Of a stretch of 8,505 bases of DNA, positions 1 through 4,747 are shown piece by piece (within the stretch, counting starts at the first letter, position 1; each line of letters starts with the position of its first letter). The stretch spans positions 1-8,505 of the forward strand of contig JAEYXI010000551.1 of assembly GCA_023428515.1 (NCBI GenBank), written 5' to 3'. Under the pieces are notes generated by a model. That model saw only the letters and a list, made by a program, of their open reading frames with translations, was not told where the DNA came from and did no database searches. This stretch comes from Pseudomonadota bacterium (lineage in GTDB: Bacteria; Pseudomonadota; Alphaproteobacteria; Rhizobiales; Rhizobiaceae). The position numbers were made by a program, and so were the translations under genes.

Positions 1-158
1 ACGCGATGGCGCTGCCGAACAAGGTCGATCCATTCCCGAAATTGGCTGCGGAAGTGACACTGCCGCCGAGAAAGGTGTTGGCCGAGGCGGAAGGCGGCGA
101 TGGCGCCCCGCGCCGCCGCTCGCGCGAGGAGCGCGCGGCCCGACGCGCCCGGGACTGA
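1..158 (+). CDS. 3' end of an unrecognised protein with a basic tail (partial)
   Basis: A frame open from the window edge (codons from base 3) ends at TGA 156-158, giving the last 51 residues of a protein whose start lies outside. The visible part begins AMALPNKVDPFPKLAAEV and ends in a strongly basic, arginine-rich tail (PRRRSREERAARRARD). Such tails are common as disordered or nucleic-acid-binding C-termini, but they are not diagnostic of any family. I do not recognise the protein. It is preferred over the other frames because its composition is balanced and it stops just 13 bases before the stop codon of the convergent gene, a normal tail-to-tail layout. Frame 1 stops early. Frame 2 stays open but reads as an Arg/Gly/Pro-rich shadow. 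Confidence 0.55.
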   Translation, partial: AMALPNKVDPFPKLAAEVTLPPRKVLAEAEGGDGAPRRRSREERAARRARD

Positions 159-171
159 GGTCGGCCGGCAG

Positions 172-627
172 TCAGACCGGCTTTCCCTCTTCGTCGACAA
201 GGCCGTGCTCGCGGTAGAGCGCCATCTCGTCACCCGCTATGAAGGCAAATATCCTCGGCCCGCCTTCTCGCCGCTGCAGCATGTAGACGAGGTCGAATGG
301 GATCGAGAGGTCGTCGCCGTTCTTCTTCTGGTAGTCGGCGTGGAAGTAGGGCCTGACCATATCGTGACCCGCATCGATCGGCGTCACCTCGACCTTGAGC
401 AGCGTCATGCCGGTCAGGCCGATCGCCTTGTAGAAGCCGGCGCCCTGGCGCAACACCTCGCCGTATTTCTCGTCATTGGCGCCGCCCTGTACTGCCCCGC
501 CGCCCGCCGAGACGAAATATTCGGCGTAGCTTGCCCGGATGGCGTCGACATCGGCACCATCAGTCATTGAGCGGTTGAAGACGTCGACATAGTTGCTGAA
601 GAAAGCTTCGTAGTCGGGCTGCCGCAT
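172..627 (-). CDS. NTF2-like / SnoaL-fold small protein
   Basis: This 151-residue protein has the size and layout of the NTF2/SnoaL-like superfamily. An amphipathic N-terminal helical part (residues ~5-45, YEAFFSNYVDVFNRS, then YAEYFV) comes before a run of beta-strand-like segments (about 70-140, including MTLLKVEVTPI, VRPYFHADYQ and FDLVYMLQRR). There is no signal peptide or membrane segment, so it should be cytosolic. Members of this fold are small-molecule binders, isomerases, cyclases or accessory proteins; nothing here identifies a substrate. It lies 62 bases downstream of the LysR-type regulator on the same strand, so the two may be co-transcribed. The ATG at 627 has a GGGAG Shine-Dalgarno six bases upstream, and that element lies inside a perfect inverted repeat (see 633-677). 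Fold assignment is fairly secure; function is unknown. Confidence 0.8.
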   Translation of the reverse strand: MRQPDYEAFFSNYVDVFNRSMTDGADVDAIRASYAEYFVSAGGGAVQGGANDEKYGEVLRQGAGFYKAIGLTGMTLLKVEVTPIDAGHDMVRPYFHADYQKKNGDDLSIPFDLVYMLQRREGGPRIFAFIAGDEMALYREHGLVDEEGKPV

Positions 628-632
628 GGAAG

Positions 633-677
633 ACTCCCGTCGATTGATGGTCGAAACGGCTGAACGACGACGGGAGT
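633..677 (-). promoter_or_regulatory. Inverted repeat burying the Shine-Dalgarno of the NTF2-like gene
   Basis: ACTCCCGTCG (633-642) and CGACGGGAGT (668-677) are perfect 10-bp complements separated by 25 bases. Read on the minus strand, the downstream arm contains GGGAG, the only good ribosome binding site for the ATG at 627. A hairpin would therefore hide it. No U-run follows, so this does not look like an intrinsic terminator for the LysR gene. The stop codon of that gene (690-692) is 12 bases from the upstream arm, so a terminating ribosome could disturb the hairpin and couple translation of the two genes. The repeat is seen directly; the control role is inferred. A DNA operator is the alternative. 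Confidence 0.55.
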
Positions 678-689
678 TCCGGGGACCGC

Positions 690-1592
690 TCAGAACCAGC
701 GGCCGGTCTGGCTGTATACCTCGAAAGTCGCGCGGATGTGGTCGGCCGCAGCCTTGATCGGCGCGCTGGCGTCATGTGCGACGAACATGGCGAGGCTGTA
801 GGTGCCCATCTCCGGCAGGCCGTCCTTGGTCGTGAGTTCGACCATGTCGCAGCCGAGGAAGGATTTCGGCAACGGCGCCACGGCGAGATCGGCCATGATG
901 GCGGAGCGCTGTCCGGCGGTATGCGCGCTCATATAGGCGACGCGGTAGTCGCGACCTTCGCGGCCGAGCGCCTCAAGCGCGCCGGCACGCCAAGCGCAAC
1001 CCTCTTCCCAGATCGAGACCGGCAACGGCTCCTTGAGATGCGCGCAACCGCCCTTGGCACCTGCCCAGACGATCGGCTCGGTGAGCAGCGTCTCGGAGCC
1101 GGCCATCGGGTTCTTGGATGACTTGGTGACCAGCGTGATGTCGAGCTCGCGATCGTCCATGCGCCGGCGCAGATTGACGCTCTGGTCGATGATGACATCG
1201 ACGGCGATAGAGGGATGCGATTGCGCGAAGCGCTTGAGCACATGCGGCAGGATACGCTCGCCATAGTCATCGGGCGAGCCGATGCGCACGACGCCGGAGA
1301 TGTCGGGGATGATGAACTTGGACACGGCCTCGCGGTTGATGGCTAGCATTCGCCTGGCATAACCGAGCAGCATCTCGCCATCCGTCGTCAGCGCAACCGA
1401 GCGCGCGTCGCGCGAGAAGACCGAACGGCCGAGAATATCCTCAAGCTTCTTGATCTGCATGGAAACCGCCGACGGCGTGCGGAACACGGCGGTCGCCGCC
1501 GTGGTGAAGCTGCCGGTCTCGGCTATGGCGACAAAGGTCCTGAGGACGTCGAGATCGAGCAGCGGCAGGGGATGGTTGAGCGGGGCGTTCAT
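690..1592 (-). CDS. LysR-type transcriptional regulator, LrhA/HexA-like
   Basis: This 300-residue protein is the standard length for LysR regulators. The N-terminal winged HTH (residues ~13-72) shows the family pattern: LDVLRTFVAIAETGSFTTAA, then a recognition-helix region with TPSAVSMQIKKLEDILG and a wing FSRDARSVALTTDGE. The TPSAVSMQIKKLE pattern with RSVALT and LLGYARRMLA resembles the LrhA/HexA branch. The C-terminal periplasmic-binding-like effector domain starts near residue 100 (VVRIGSPDDYGERILP). The start is the ATG at 1592, preceded on the minus strand by purine-rich AAGGATAGGAC. It is divergent from the DUF1127-like gene, which makes that gene and itself the likely targets, and it precedes the NTF2-like gene on the same strand. 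The ligand cannot be told from sequence. Family assignment is secure; the LrhA-like subgroup is my reading of the HTH. Confidence 0.93.
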   Translation of the reverse strand: MNAPLNHPLPLLDLDVLRTFVAIAETGSFTTAATAVFRTPSAVSMQIKKLEDILGRSVFSRDARSVALTTDGEMLLGYARRMLAINREAVSKFIIPDISGVVRIGSPDDYGERILPHVLKRFAQSHPSIAVDVIIDQSVNLRRRMDDRELDITLVTKSSKNPMAGSETLLTEPIVWAGAKGGCAHLKEPLPVSIWEEGCAWRAGALEALGREGRDYRVAYMSAHTAGQRSAIMADLAVAPLPKSFLGCDMVELTTKDGLPEMGTYSLAMFVAHDASAPIKAAADHIRATFEVYSQTGRWF

Positions 1593-1641
1593 GCTGTCCT
1601 ATCCTTCAATTTCTCTGATCGAAAGCATCATTCCATTTCGT

Positions 1642-1670
1642 TTGATTGAATATCAGATTCACCCCATAGT
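1642..1670 (+). promoter_or_regulatory. Predicted promoter of the DUF1127-like gene
   Basis: TTGATT (1642-1647), a 17-base spacer and CATAGT (1665-1670) form a plausible sigma-70-type promoter. It predicts transcription starting near 1677 and a leader of about 140 bases before the ATG at 1820. Each hexamer matches the consensus at four of six positions, so this is a moderate prediction. It occupies the same DNA as the predicted LysR promoter on the other strand. Confidence 0.4.
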
Positions 1671-1673
1671 CAA
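1645..1673 (-). promoter_or_regulatory. Predicted promoter of the LysR gene
   Basis: On the minus strand, TTGACT (1673-1668), a 17-base spacer and TTCAAT (1650-1645) fit a sigma-70-type promoter with a five-of-six -35 element. Transcription would start near 1638, about 45 bases before the ATG at 1592. It overlaps the opposing promoter almost completely, so both cannot be occupied by polymerase at once. Confidence 0.4.
1647..1661. promoter_or_regulatory. Dyad TGAAT-N5-ATTCA between divergent promoters
   Basis: TGAATATCAGATTCA is a perfect 5-bp inverted repeat around a 5-base centre. It lies between the -35 and -10 elements of both predicted divergent promoters. LysR regulators typically bind interrupted dyads next to their own gene, so this is a candidate site. 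It does not fit the strict T-N11-A rule, and a dyad this short can arise by chance. Confidence 0.3.
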
Positions 1674-1677
1674 CTGC

Positions 1678-1696
1678 ATCGAAGGGTTGCTTCGAT
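1678..1696. promoter_or_regulatory. Dyad ATCGAAG-N5-CTTCGAT, candidate LysR operator
   Basis: ATCGAAG (1678-1684) and CTTCGAT (1690-1696) form a perfect 7-bp inverted repeat around GGTTG. It starts at the predicted first transcribed base of the DUF1127-like gene and lies just upstream of the predicted LysR -35. An operator for the neighbouring LysR regulator is the simplest reading. A small 5' hairpin in the DUF1127 transcript is the alternative. Confidence 0.4.
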
Positions 1697-1819
1697 CTGG
1701 CCGGACCAGCAACAGAACAGAAACAGGAACCCGGCCAAGCGCGATGAAACAGAAACCAGCGGTCCTTAGTCAGGGTCGCCCAGGCCGGGGAAGGGTCTGG
1801 CAGCAAGAGAGGAAGTAAA

Positions 1820-2005
1820 ATGTCTATTCTTTCATCCATCGGACGCTTTGCGGCCGAGTTCAATGCGGCCCGAGCCCGCCACCAGACCGAGCGGACCATT
1901 CGTTCGCTGCCCGTCGAACTGCAGAAGGACATCGGCTGGCCTGACGCATTCGACAAGGACACCAGCTATCGCCGCGGCGTCGGCTCCTGGGCGGGATCGA
2001 ACTAA
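1820..2005 (+). CDS. DUF1127-like small protein
   Basis: This 61-residue ORF has a strong Shine-Dalgarno (GAGGAAG, about five bases before the ATG) and a terminator right after it. The central part TERTIRSLPVELQKDIGWPD matches the DUF1127 signature, a basic amphipathic helix followed by L..L....L.DIG. The segment before it (IGRFAAEFNAARARHQTER) is a basic amphipathic helix. DUF1127 proteins are abundant short proteins of alphaproteobacteria. Some have been linked to RNA turnover and to phosphate or carbon metabolism in Agrobacterium and Rhodobacter, but most have no known role. It is divergent from the LysR gene, which may control it. The domain is slightly off-type: GWPDAFDKD replaces the usual G..R..I. 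Confidence 0.8.
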   Translation: MSILSSIGRFAAEFNAARARHQTERTIRSLPVELQKDIGWPDAFDKDTSYRRGVGSWAGSN

Positions 2006-2024
2006 GTGAACACCACAACCAACG

Positions 2025-2067
2025 GCCTGCCGCATGTTTCCCCGACATCCGGCAGGCTTTCGTTTTT
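2025..2067 (+). terminator. Rho-independent terminator of the DUF1127-like gene
   Basis: GCCTGCCG (2025-2032) pairs with CGGCAGGC (2050-2057). After a C-C mismatch the stem continues with ATGT/ACAT (2034-2037 with 2045-2048) around a 7-base loop. TTTCGTTTTT follows at 2058-2067. It starts 20 bases after the stop codon. Confidence 0.85.
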
Positions 2068-2244
2068 GTGCGGAAAGCAACCAGGCATGGAGCCATGCAA
2101 GCGTCGCATGACGCATATGAACAAGAAGCATGACGACCCGGCAAGGCAATTAACGCACTGTAAATATTCGTAAATTTTCCCGATGAAATAGCGGCACGAA
2201 ATTGGGTTATGTCGTTTTTCCGTCTCGCCGCTTCGCTTTTGCAG
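2068..2244. other. Non-coding stretch with small dyads and short repeats
   Basis: I see no gene here. It contains a dyad GCATGG-AG-CCATGC (2085-2098), a dyad GCGTC-GCAT-GACGC (2101-2114), and two copies of GCATGACG at 2106 and 2128, 22 bases apart. Further on there is an AT-rich patch with two GTAAAT copies 11 bases apart (from 2160). The cluster could be a protein-binding region upstream of the small ORF at 2353, or a small RNA, but nothing identifies either. Confidence 0.3.
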
Positions 2245-2272
2245 CTTAAAAATTCGGCAGCCGGGCCTATAT
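2245..2272 (+). promoter_or_regulatory. Predicted promoter of the 46-aa ORF
   Basis: CTTAAA (2245-2250), a 16-base spacer and CTATAT (2267-2272) resemble the rhizobial housekeeping promoter pattern CTTGAC-N17-CTATAT. The -10 matches exactly; the -35 matches at four of six. The predicted start near 2279 leaves a leader of about 73 bases before the ATG at 2353. Confidence 0.45.
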
Positions 2273-2352
2273 CACGGCCATCCAACGAGATGCCCCACTC
2301 CTGAGAAGATCTGCGAAGGCACCCCGTGTAACGCTATGCATGGAGAAGTGTC

Positions 2353-2493
2353 ATGAAGTTCCTTACCCGCCTGTTCGCCGGCAAGAATCGCGAAATCAAC
2401 CTGACCACCGCGCTTGAGCGCCAGCGGCTCGGCCGCACCATGCCCGGCCAGACCGGCGCGATGGCCGGCGCCCGTTTCGGCACGCTCGTCTAA
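2353..2493 (+). CDS. 46-residue basic small protein of unknown function
   Basis: An ATG at 2353 opens a 46-codon frame ending at TAA 2491-2493. It begins MKFLTRLFAGKNREINLTTA and ends with a glycine/alanine-rich segment, GQTGAMAGARFGTLV. Three signs support it as a real gene: GGAGAAG placed five bases before the ATG, a rhizobial-type promoter 80 bases upstream, and a strong terminator starting 59 bases after the stop. Eight of the 46 residues are Lys or Arg and only two are acidic (both Glu). The first ten residues are amphipathic but too short for a membrane segment or a signal peptide. I do not recognise the family. It stands alone between the DUF1127-like gene and the GlxA-type regulator, each with separate transcription signals. 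Confidence 0.7.
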   Translation: MKFLTRLFAGKNREINLTTALERQRLGRTMPGQTGAMAGARFGTLV

Positions 2494-2551
2494 ACCAGAT
2501 TCCCTAGCGCAGGTTCGAGCGCCTCCTCCAGGACGCTCGCCTGCATCTCGA

Positions 2552-2591
2552 CCGCCGCCTGGGCCCGAAGGCCCCGCGGCGGTTTTCTTTT
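2552..2591 (+). terminator. Rho-independent terminator of the 46-aa ORF
   Basis: CCGCCGC (2552-2558) pairs with GCGGCGG (2576-2582). After a small internal loop, GGGCC (2561-2565) pairs with GGCCC (2570-2574) around a CGAA loop. TTTTCTTTT follows at 2583-2591. It also isolates the downstream regulator gene from upstream transcription. Confidence 0.9.
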
Positions 2592-2612
2592 GCGCCATCC
2601 GACCTGCTGGCC

Positions 2613-2636
2613 AATTTGCGACCCATGTCGCAAATT
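2613..2636. promoter_or_regulatory. 24-bp perfect palindrome upstream of the GlxA-type regulator
   Basis: AATTTGCGAC (2613-2622) and GTCGCAAATT (2627-2636) are exact 10-bp complements around CCAT. The minus-strand reading contains TTTGCGACAT, identical to 8304-8313 in front of the dehydrogenase gene. It lies 26 bases upstream of a TTGACA. Autoregulation by the AraC-family product of the next gene is the likely role. No U-run follows on the + strand, so it is not a terminator. Confidence 0.65.
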
Positions 2637-2662
2637 TAGTCTAAGGATGGAGGCCAGACCCA

Positions 2663-2668
2663 TTGACA
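2663..2668 (+). promoter_or_regulatory. -35-like TTGACA of the GlxA-type regulator
   Basis: A perfect TTGACA lies 73 bases before the chosen GTG start. No convincing -10 is found 16-18 bases downstream (CGCCTT and neighbours are poor). This suggests a weak or activator-assisted promoter. A copy of GCGACATT (2700-2707), shared with the dehydrogenase promoter, lies just past the expected start point. Confidence 0.35.
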
Positions 2669-2741
2669 ATTAAGGGATTCTGGTGCGCCTTTGCTGATAG
2701 CGACATTCTGTTCGCGTCATCGTCAGCAAGGGTGGACCAAC

Positions 2742-3743
2742 GTGAACGCCACGAAGCTTCCGGCCAAAAGGTCGTTCGTCTTCTTTCTCGTGCCTGATTT
2801 CACCATGATCGCCTTCGCGACGGCGCTCGACCCATTGCGATCGGCCAATCGCATGCTCGGCTACGACGCCTACAAATGGCGGCTGGCGAGCATCGACGGG
2901 CGCGCCGTGAAGGCGTCGAACGGCGTCGAATGCGCGGTCAACACCTCGCTCGACGAGGAGCGGCGCAAGATGGCCGGCTCCGACCGGCCGGACATGGTCA
3001 TCGTCTGCAGCGGGCTCAACGTCGAGAGCTACAGCAACCGCACCGCCTTCGCCTGGCTGCGCGAGGAGTATAATCGCGGCGTCGCGGTCGGCGGCTTGTG
3101 CACCGGCGCGCATGTGCTCGCCGCCGCGGGCCTGCTTTCCAACAAGCGTTGCGCCATCCATTGGGAGAACCTGCCGGGCTTCTCGGAGGCCTTCCCCAAG
3201 GCCAACGTCTTCGCCGATCTCTTCGAAGTCGACCAGAACGTCTACACCTGCGCCGGCGGCACCGCAGCGCTCGACATGATGCTGAAGCTGATCGGCGACG
3301 ATTTCGACGACAGCCTGGTCAACCGCGTCTGCGAACAGGTGCTGACCGACCGCGTGCGCAGCCCGACCGATCGCCAGCGCCTGCCGCTGCGGGCTCGGCT
3401 CGGGGTACAGAACGCGAAGGTGCTGTCGATCATCGAATTGATGGAAGCCAATCTTGCCGAGCCGCTTTCGCTGATCGAGGTGGCTGATCATGTTGGTCTC
3501 TCGCGCCGCCAGATCGAGCGGCTGTTTCGCACCGAGATGGGGCGCTCTCCTGCGCGCTATTACCTGGAAATCCGGCTCGATCGCGCGCGCCATCTGCTGG
3601 TGCAGTCGTCAATGCCGGTGGTGGAGGTGGCGGTCGCCTGCGGCTTCGTCTCGGCGTCGCATTTCTCGAAATGCTACCGCGAGCTCTACGCGCGCTCGCC
3701 GCAACAGGAGCGGCTGGACAGGAAGCAGTTGCTCGCTGCCTGA
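2742..3743 (+). CDS. GlxA-family AraC-type regulator (DJ-1/PfpI plus HTH), GbdR/CdhR-like
   Basis: From GTG 2742 the protein has 333 residues. Residues ~11-200 form a DJ-1/PfpI (class I glutamine amidotransferase-like) sensor domain, starting FVFFLVPDFTMIAFATALDP. It has a nucleophile-elbow-like GGLCTGAHVLAAAG (Cys120) and RCAIHWENLPGF. Residues ~225-325 form an AraC DNA-binding domain with two HTHs: LIEVADHVGLSRRQIERLF and VVEVAVACGFVSASHFSKCY. The PLRSAN and HWE motifs resemble GbdR, CdhR and ArgR, activators of glycine betaine, carnitine or arginine catabolism. The neighbouring dimethylglycine-type dehydrogenase fits, so it probably activates that gene and itself. I chose GTG 2742 because AAGGGTGGA precedes it. 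A TTG at 2691 would add 17 residues but has a poor context. The exact ligand is unknown. Confidence 0.92.
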   Translation: MNATKLPAKRSFVFFLVPDFTMIAFATALDPLRSANRMLGYDAYKWRLASIDGRAVKASNGVECAVNTSLDEERRKMAGSDRPDMVIVCSGLNVESYSNRTAFAWLREEYNRGVAVGGLCTGAHVLAAAGLLSNKRCAIHWENLPGFSEAFPKANVFADLFEVDQNVYTCAGGTAALDMMLKLIGDDFDDSLVNRVCEQVLTDRVRSPTDRQRLPLRARLGVQNAKVLSIIELMEANLAEPLSLIEVADHVGLSRRQIERLFRTEMGRSPARYYLEIRLDRARHLLVQSSMPVVEVAVACGFVSASHFSKCYRELYARSPQQERLDRKQLLAA

Positions 3744-3753
3744 AGTCGTTTGA

Positions 3754-3797
3754 CATCGGATCCATCCGAAAACCGCTTCGCACTTTTCGGTCCGATG
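3754..3797. terminator. Hairpin between convergent genes, possible bidirectional terminator
   Basis: CATCGGA (3754-3760) pairs with TCCGATG (3791-3797), and inside it CCGAAAA (3766-3772) pairs with TTTTCGG (3784-3790). There is a 5-base bulge on one side and an 11-base loop. It fills the 56-base gap between two converging stop codons. The A/T tracts lie inside the stem, not after it, so termination strength is uncertain. Confidence 0.5.
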
Positions 3798-3799
3798 CT

Positions 3800-4651
3800 C
3801 TATCGCTGGTCCCACATCCAGCTGCGGTCCCGCCACATCTTCTCGCCGACGAAGCAGTCGGCTTTTGGCGCTGCCTGCACCTTCACGACCGGCAGCCTGC
3901 CTTCTGCCGTCTCGGCCCGCCATGCCGGCGACAATGGTCCGGCGAGTTCCAGGACCAGTTTGCGCCTTATCGCCTCCGGGAACTGCGACCAGTCATTGAC
4001 CGGAATCATGAACGCGCCGGGGCCGCCGATCACGCAGTCCGTGTAGTACTGGTCGAGATTGGTGACGTCGTAGACGCTGGAGAAGCCGCCGCTGGTCATC
4101 AAGGGCAGGCCGTTGATCGTGATGCCCTGCTCCACCGCGGCGTCACGCGCGGCTTCGACTGGCTCGCCCTGGTTGTTGGGTCCGTCGCCGGAAATGTCGA
4201 TGACGCGCTTCATGCCGCGGAACTGGCTTTCGGCAAAAAGGTCAGCGCCAAAGGCCAGTGCGGAGGCGATCGAGGTCCGCCGCGCACTGTTCGCAGGCTG
4301 GGCGGAGAGTTTCGCGGCAACGCCTTCGGCATCGGCCTTGTTGGCGATGATCGTCCACGGCACGATCACATGGTGCGATGTCGTACCCGCCCATTCGAAA
4401 TAGGTGACCGCGATCCTGCCGTGGACGCCATCGGCGATGGCCTGCAGCACGCGATCATGCGTCAGCGCGGCGGCGTAGCCGTCCCTCTGGATGTTGAGTT
4501 CGGTCGGCGACATGGAGAGCGAGACGTCGACCGCCAGCACAAGCTCGATATCGACCGGTTCGGCCGCAAGAGCAAAAGGCGCAAGGACGATGCCCAGCGC
4601 CGTGGCGGCGCCGGCCGCAACACCTAGCCATCCTCGCAGCGGCCAAGACAT
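3800..4651 (-). CDS. Secreted DUF1194 (VWA-like) protein, second of a tandem pair
   Basis: This 283-residue protein starts with a Sec-type signal peptide (arginine at 6, hydrophobic core ~9-28, likely cleavage after ALA before AEP), so it is exported. The rest is one DUF1194 domain, a member of the von Willebrand A-like superfamily. The metal-binding MIDAS is intact: DVSLS (Asp42, Ser44, Ser46), a Thr in RRTSIASAL (Thr126) and SGDGPNN (Asp156). Cys206 (DCVIGGPG) and Cys266 (DCFVGEK), both kept in the paralogue, could form a disulfide. No enzyme activity is known for the family; VWA domains usually bind proteins through the metal. It lies 96 bases downstream of its paralogue (clearly homologous, roughly two-thirds identical by eye in the core). 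No clear Shine-Dalgarno precedes the ATG at 4651, and an in-frame stop just upstream rules out a longer start. Confidence 0.88.
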   Translation of the reverse strand: MSWPLRGWLGVAAGAATALGIVLAPFALAAEPVDIELVLAVDVSLSMSPTELNIQRDGYAAALTHDRVLQAIADGVHGRIAVTYFEWAGTTSHHVIVPWTIIANKADAEGVAAKLSAQPANSARRTSIASALAFGADLFAESQFRGMKRVIDISGDGPNNQGEPVEAARDAAVEQGITINGLPLMTSGGFSSVYDVTNLDQYYTDCVIGGPGAFMIPVNDWSQFPEAIRRKLVLELAGPLSPAWRAETAEGRLPVVKVQAAPKADCFVGEKMWRDRSWMWDQR

Positions 4652-4667
4652 GCGCCAAGGTTATGCG

Positions 4668-4704
4668 AAAAAAACCGGATGGAAATGCGAAGCCTCTACC
4701 ATCC
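4668..4704 (-). terminator. Weak terminator or attenuator between the DUF1194 genes
   Basis: On the minus strand GGATGG (4704-4699) pairs with CCATCC (4682-4677) around a 16-base loop. GG and then seven U (4674-4668) follow. It lies 17 bases before the start codon of the downstream DUF1194 gene. The stem is short and the loop long, so it may be weak or act as an attenuator. The downstream gene could instead be read through from upstream. Confidence 0.35.
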
Positions 4705-4710
4705 CTTCAC

Positions 4711-4725
4711 AATTTCGCGACCATG
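4711..4725. promoter_or_regulatory. Possible extra copy of the AraC-type site upstream of a DUF1194 gene
   Basis: AATTTCGCGACCATG contains GCGACCATG, an exact 9-base match to 8328-8336 in the dehydrogenase promoter, in the same orientation to the downstream gene. It also resembles one arm of the 2613-2636 palindrome with a one-base shift. No second repeat is found 21 bases away, so this is a weak candidate. Confidence 0.25.
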
Positions 4726-4747
4726 GGACCGCCCGCGGGTCGATTGC

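Noticed and set aside
160..181. Terminator between the first two convergent genes
   Set aside because: Only a 5-bp GCCGG/CCGGC stem is present, it overlaps the stop codon of the NTF2-like gene, and there is no U-run.
2150..2164. CtrA-like site TTAA-N7-TAAA
   Set aside because: It has one mismatch to TTAA-N7-TTAA in an AT-rich patch. There is no cell-cycle gene nearby and no second copy.
2279..2352. Riboswitch in the leader of the 46-aa ORF
   Set aside because: I could not draw a convincing multi-stem structure or match any known aptamer core in these ~73 bases.
2272..2598. 108-codon - strand frame across the 46-aa ORF and its terminator
   Set aside because: It reads through a strong terminator hairpin and lacks a good ribosome site. 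The + strand frame has promoter, ribosome site and terminator in order.
2670..3593. 307-codon open frame on the - strand
   Set aside because: It is antisense to the GlxA-type regulator and has no recognisable motif.
2742..3743. Naming the regulator gbdR and the dehydrogenase dmg/sox by gene symbol
   Set aside because: The family resemblance is good but the substrate is not fixed by sequence, so a symbol would overstate it.
3671..4627. 318-codon open frame on the + strand
   Set aside because: It overlaps the end of the GlxA-type regulator and runs antisense through a DUF1194 gene with an obvious signal peptide and MIDAS. Its own translation shows no domain pattern.
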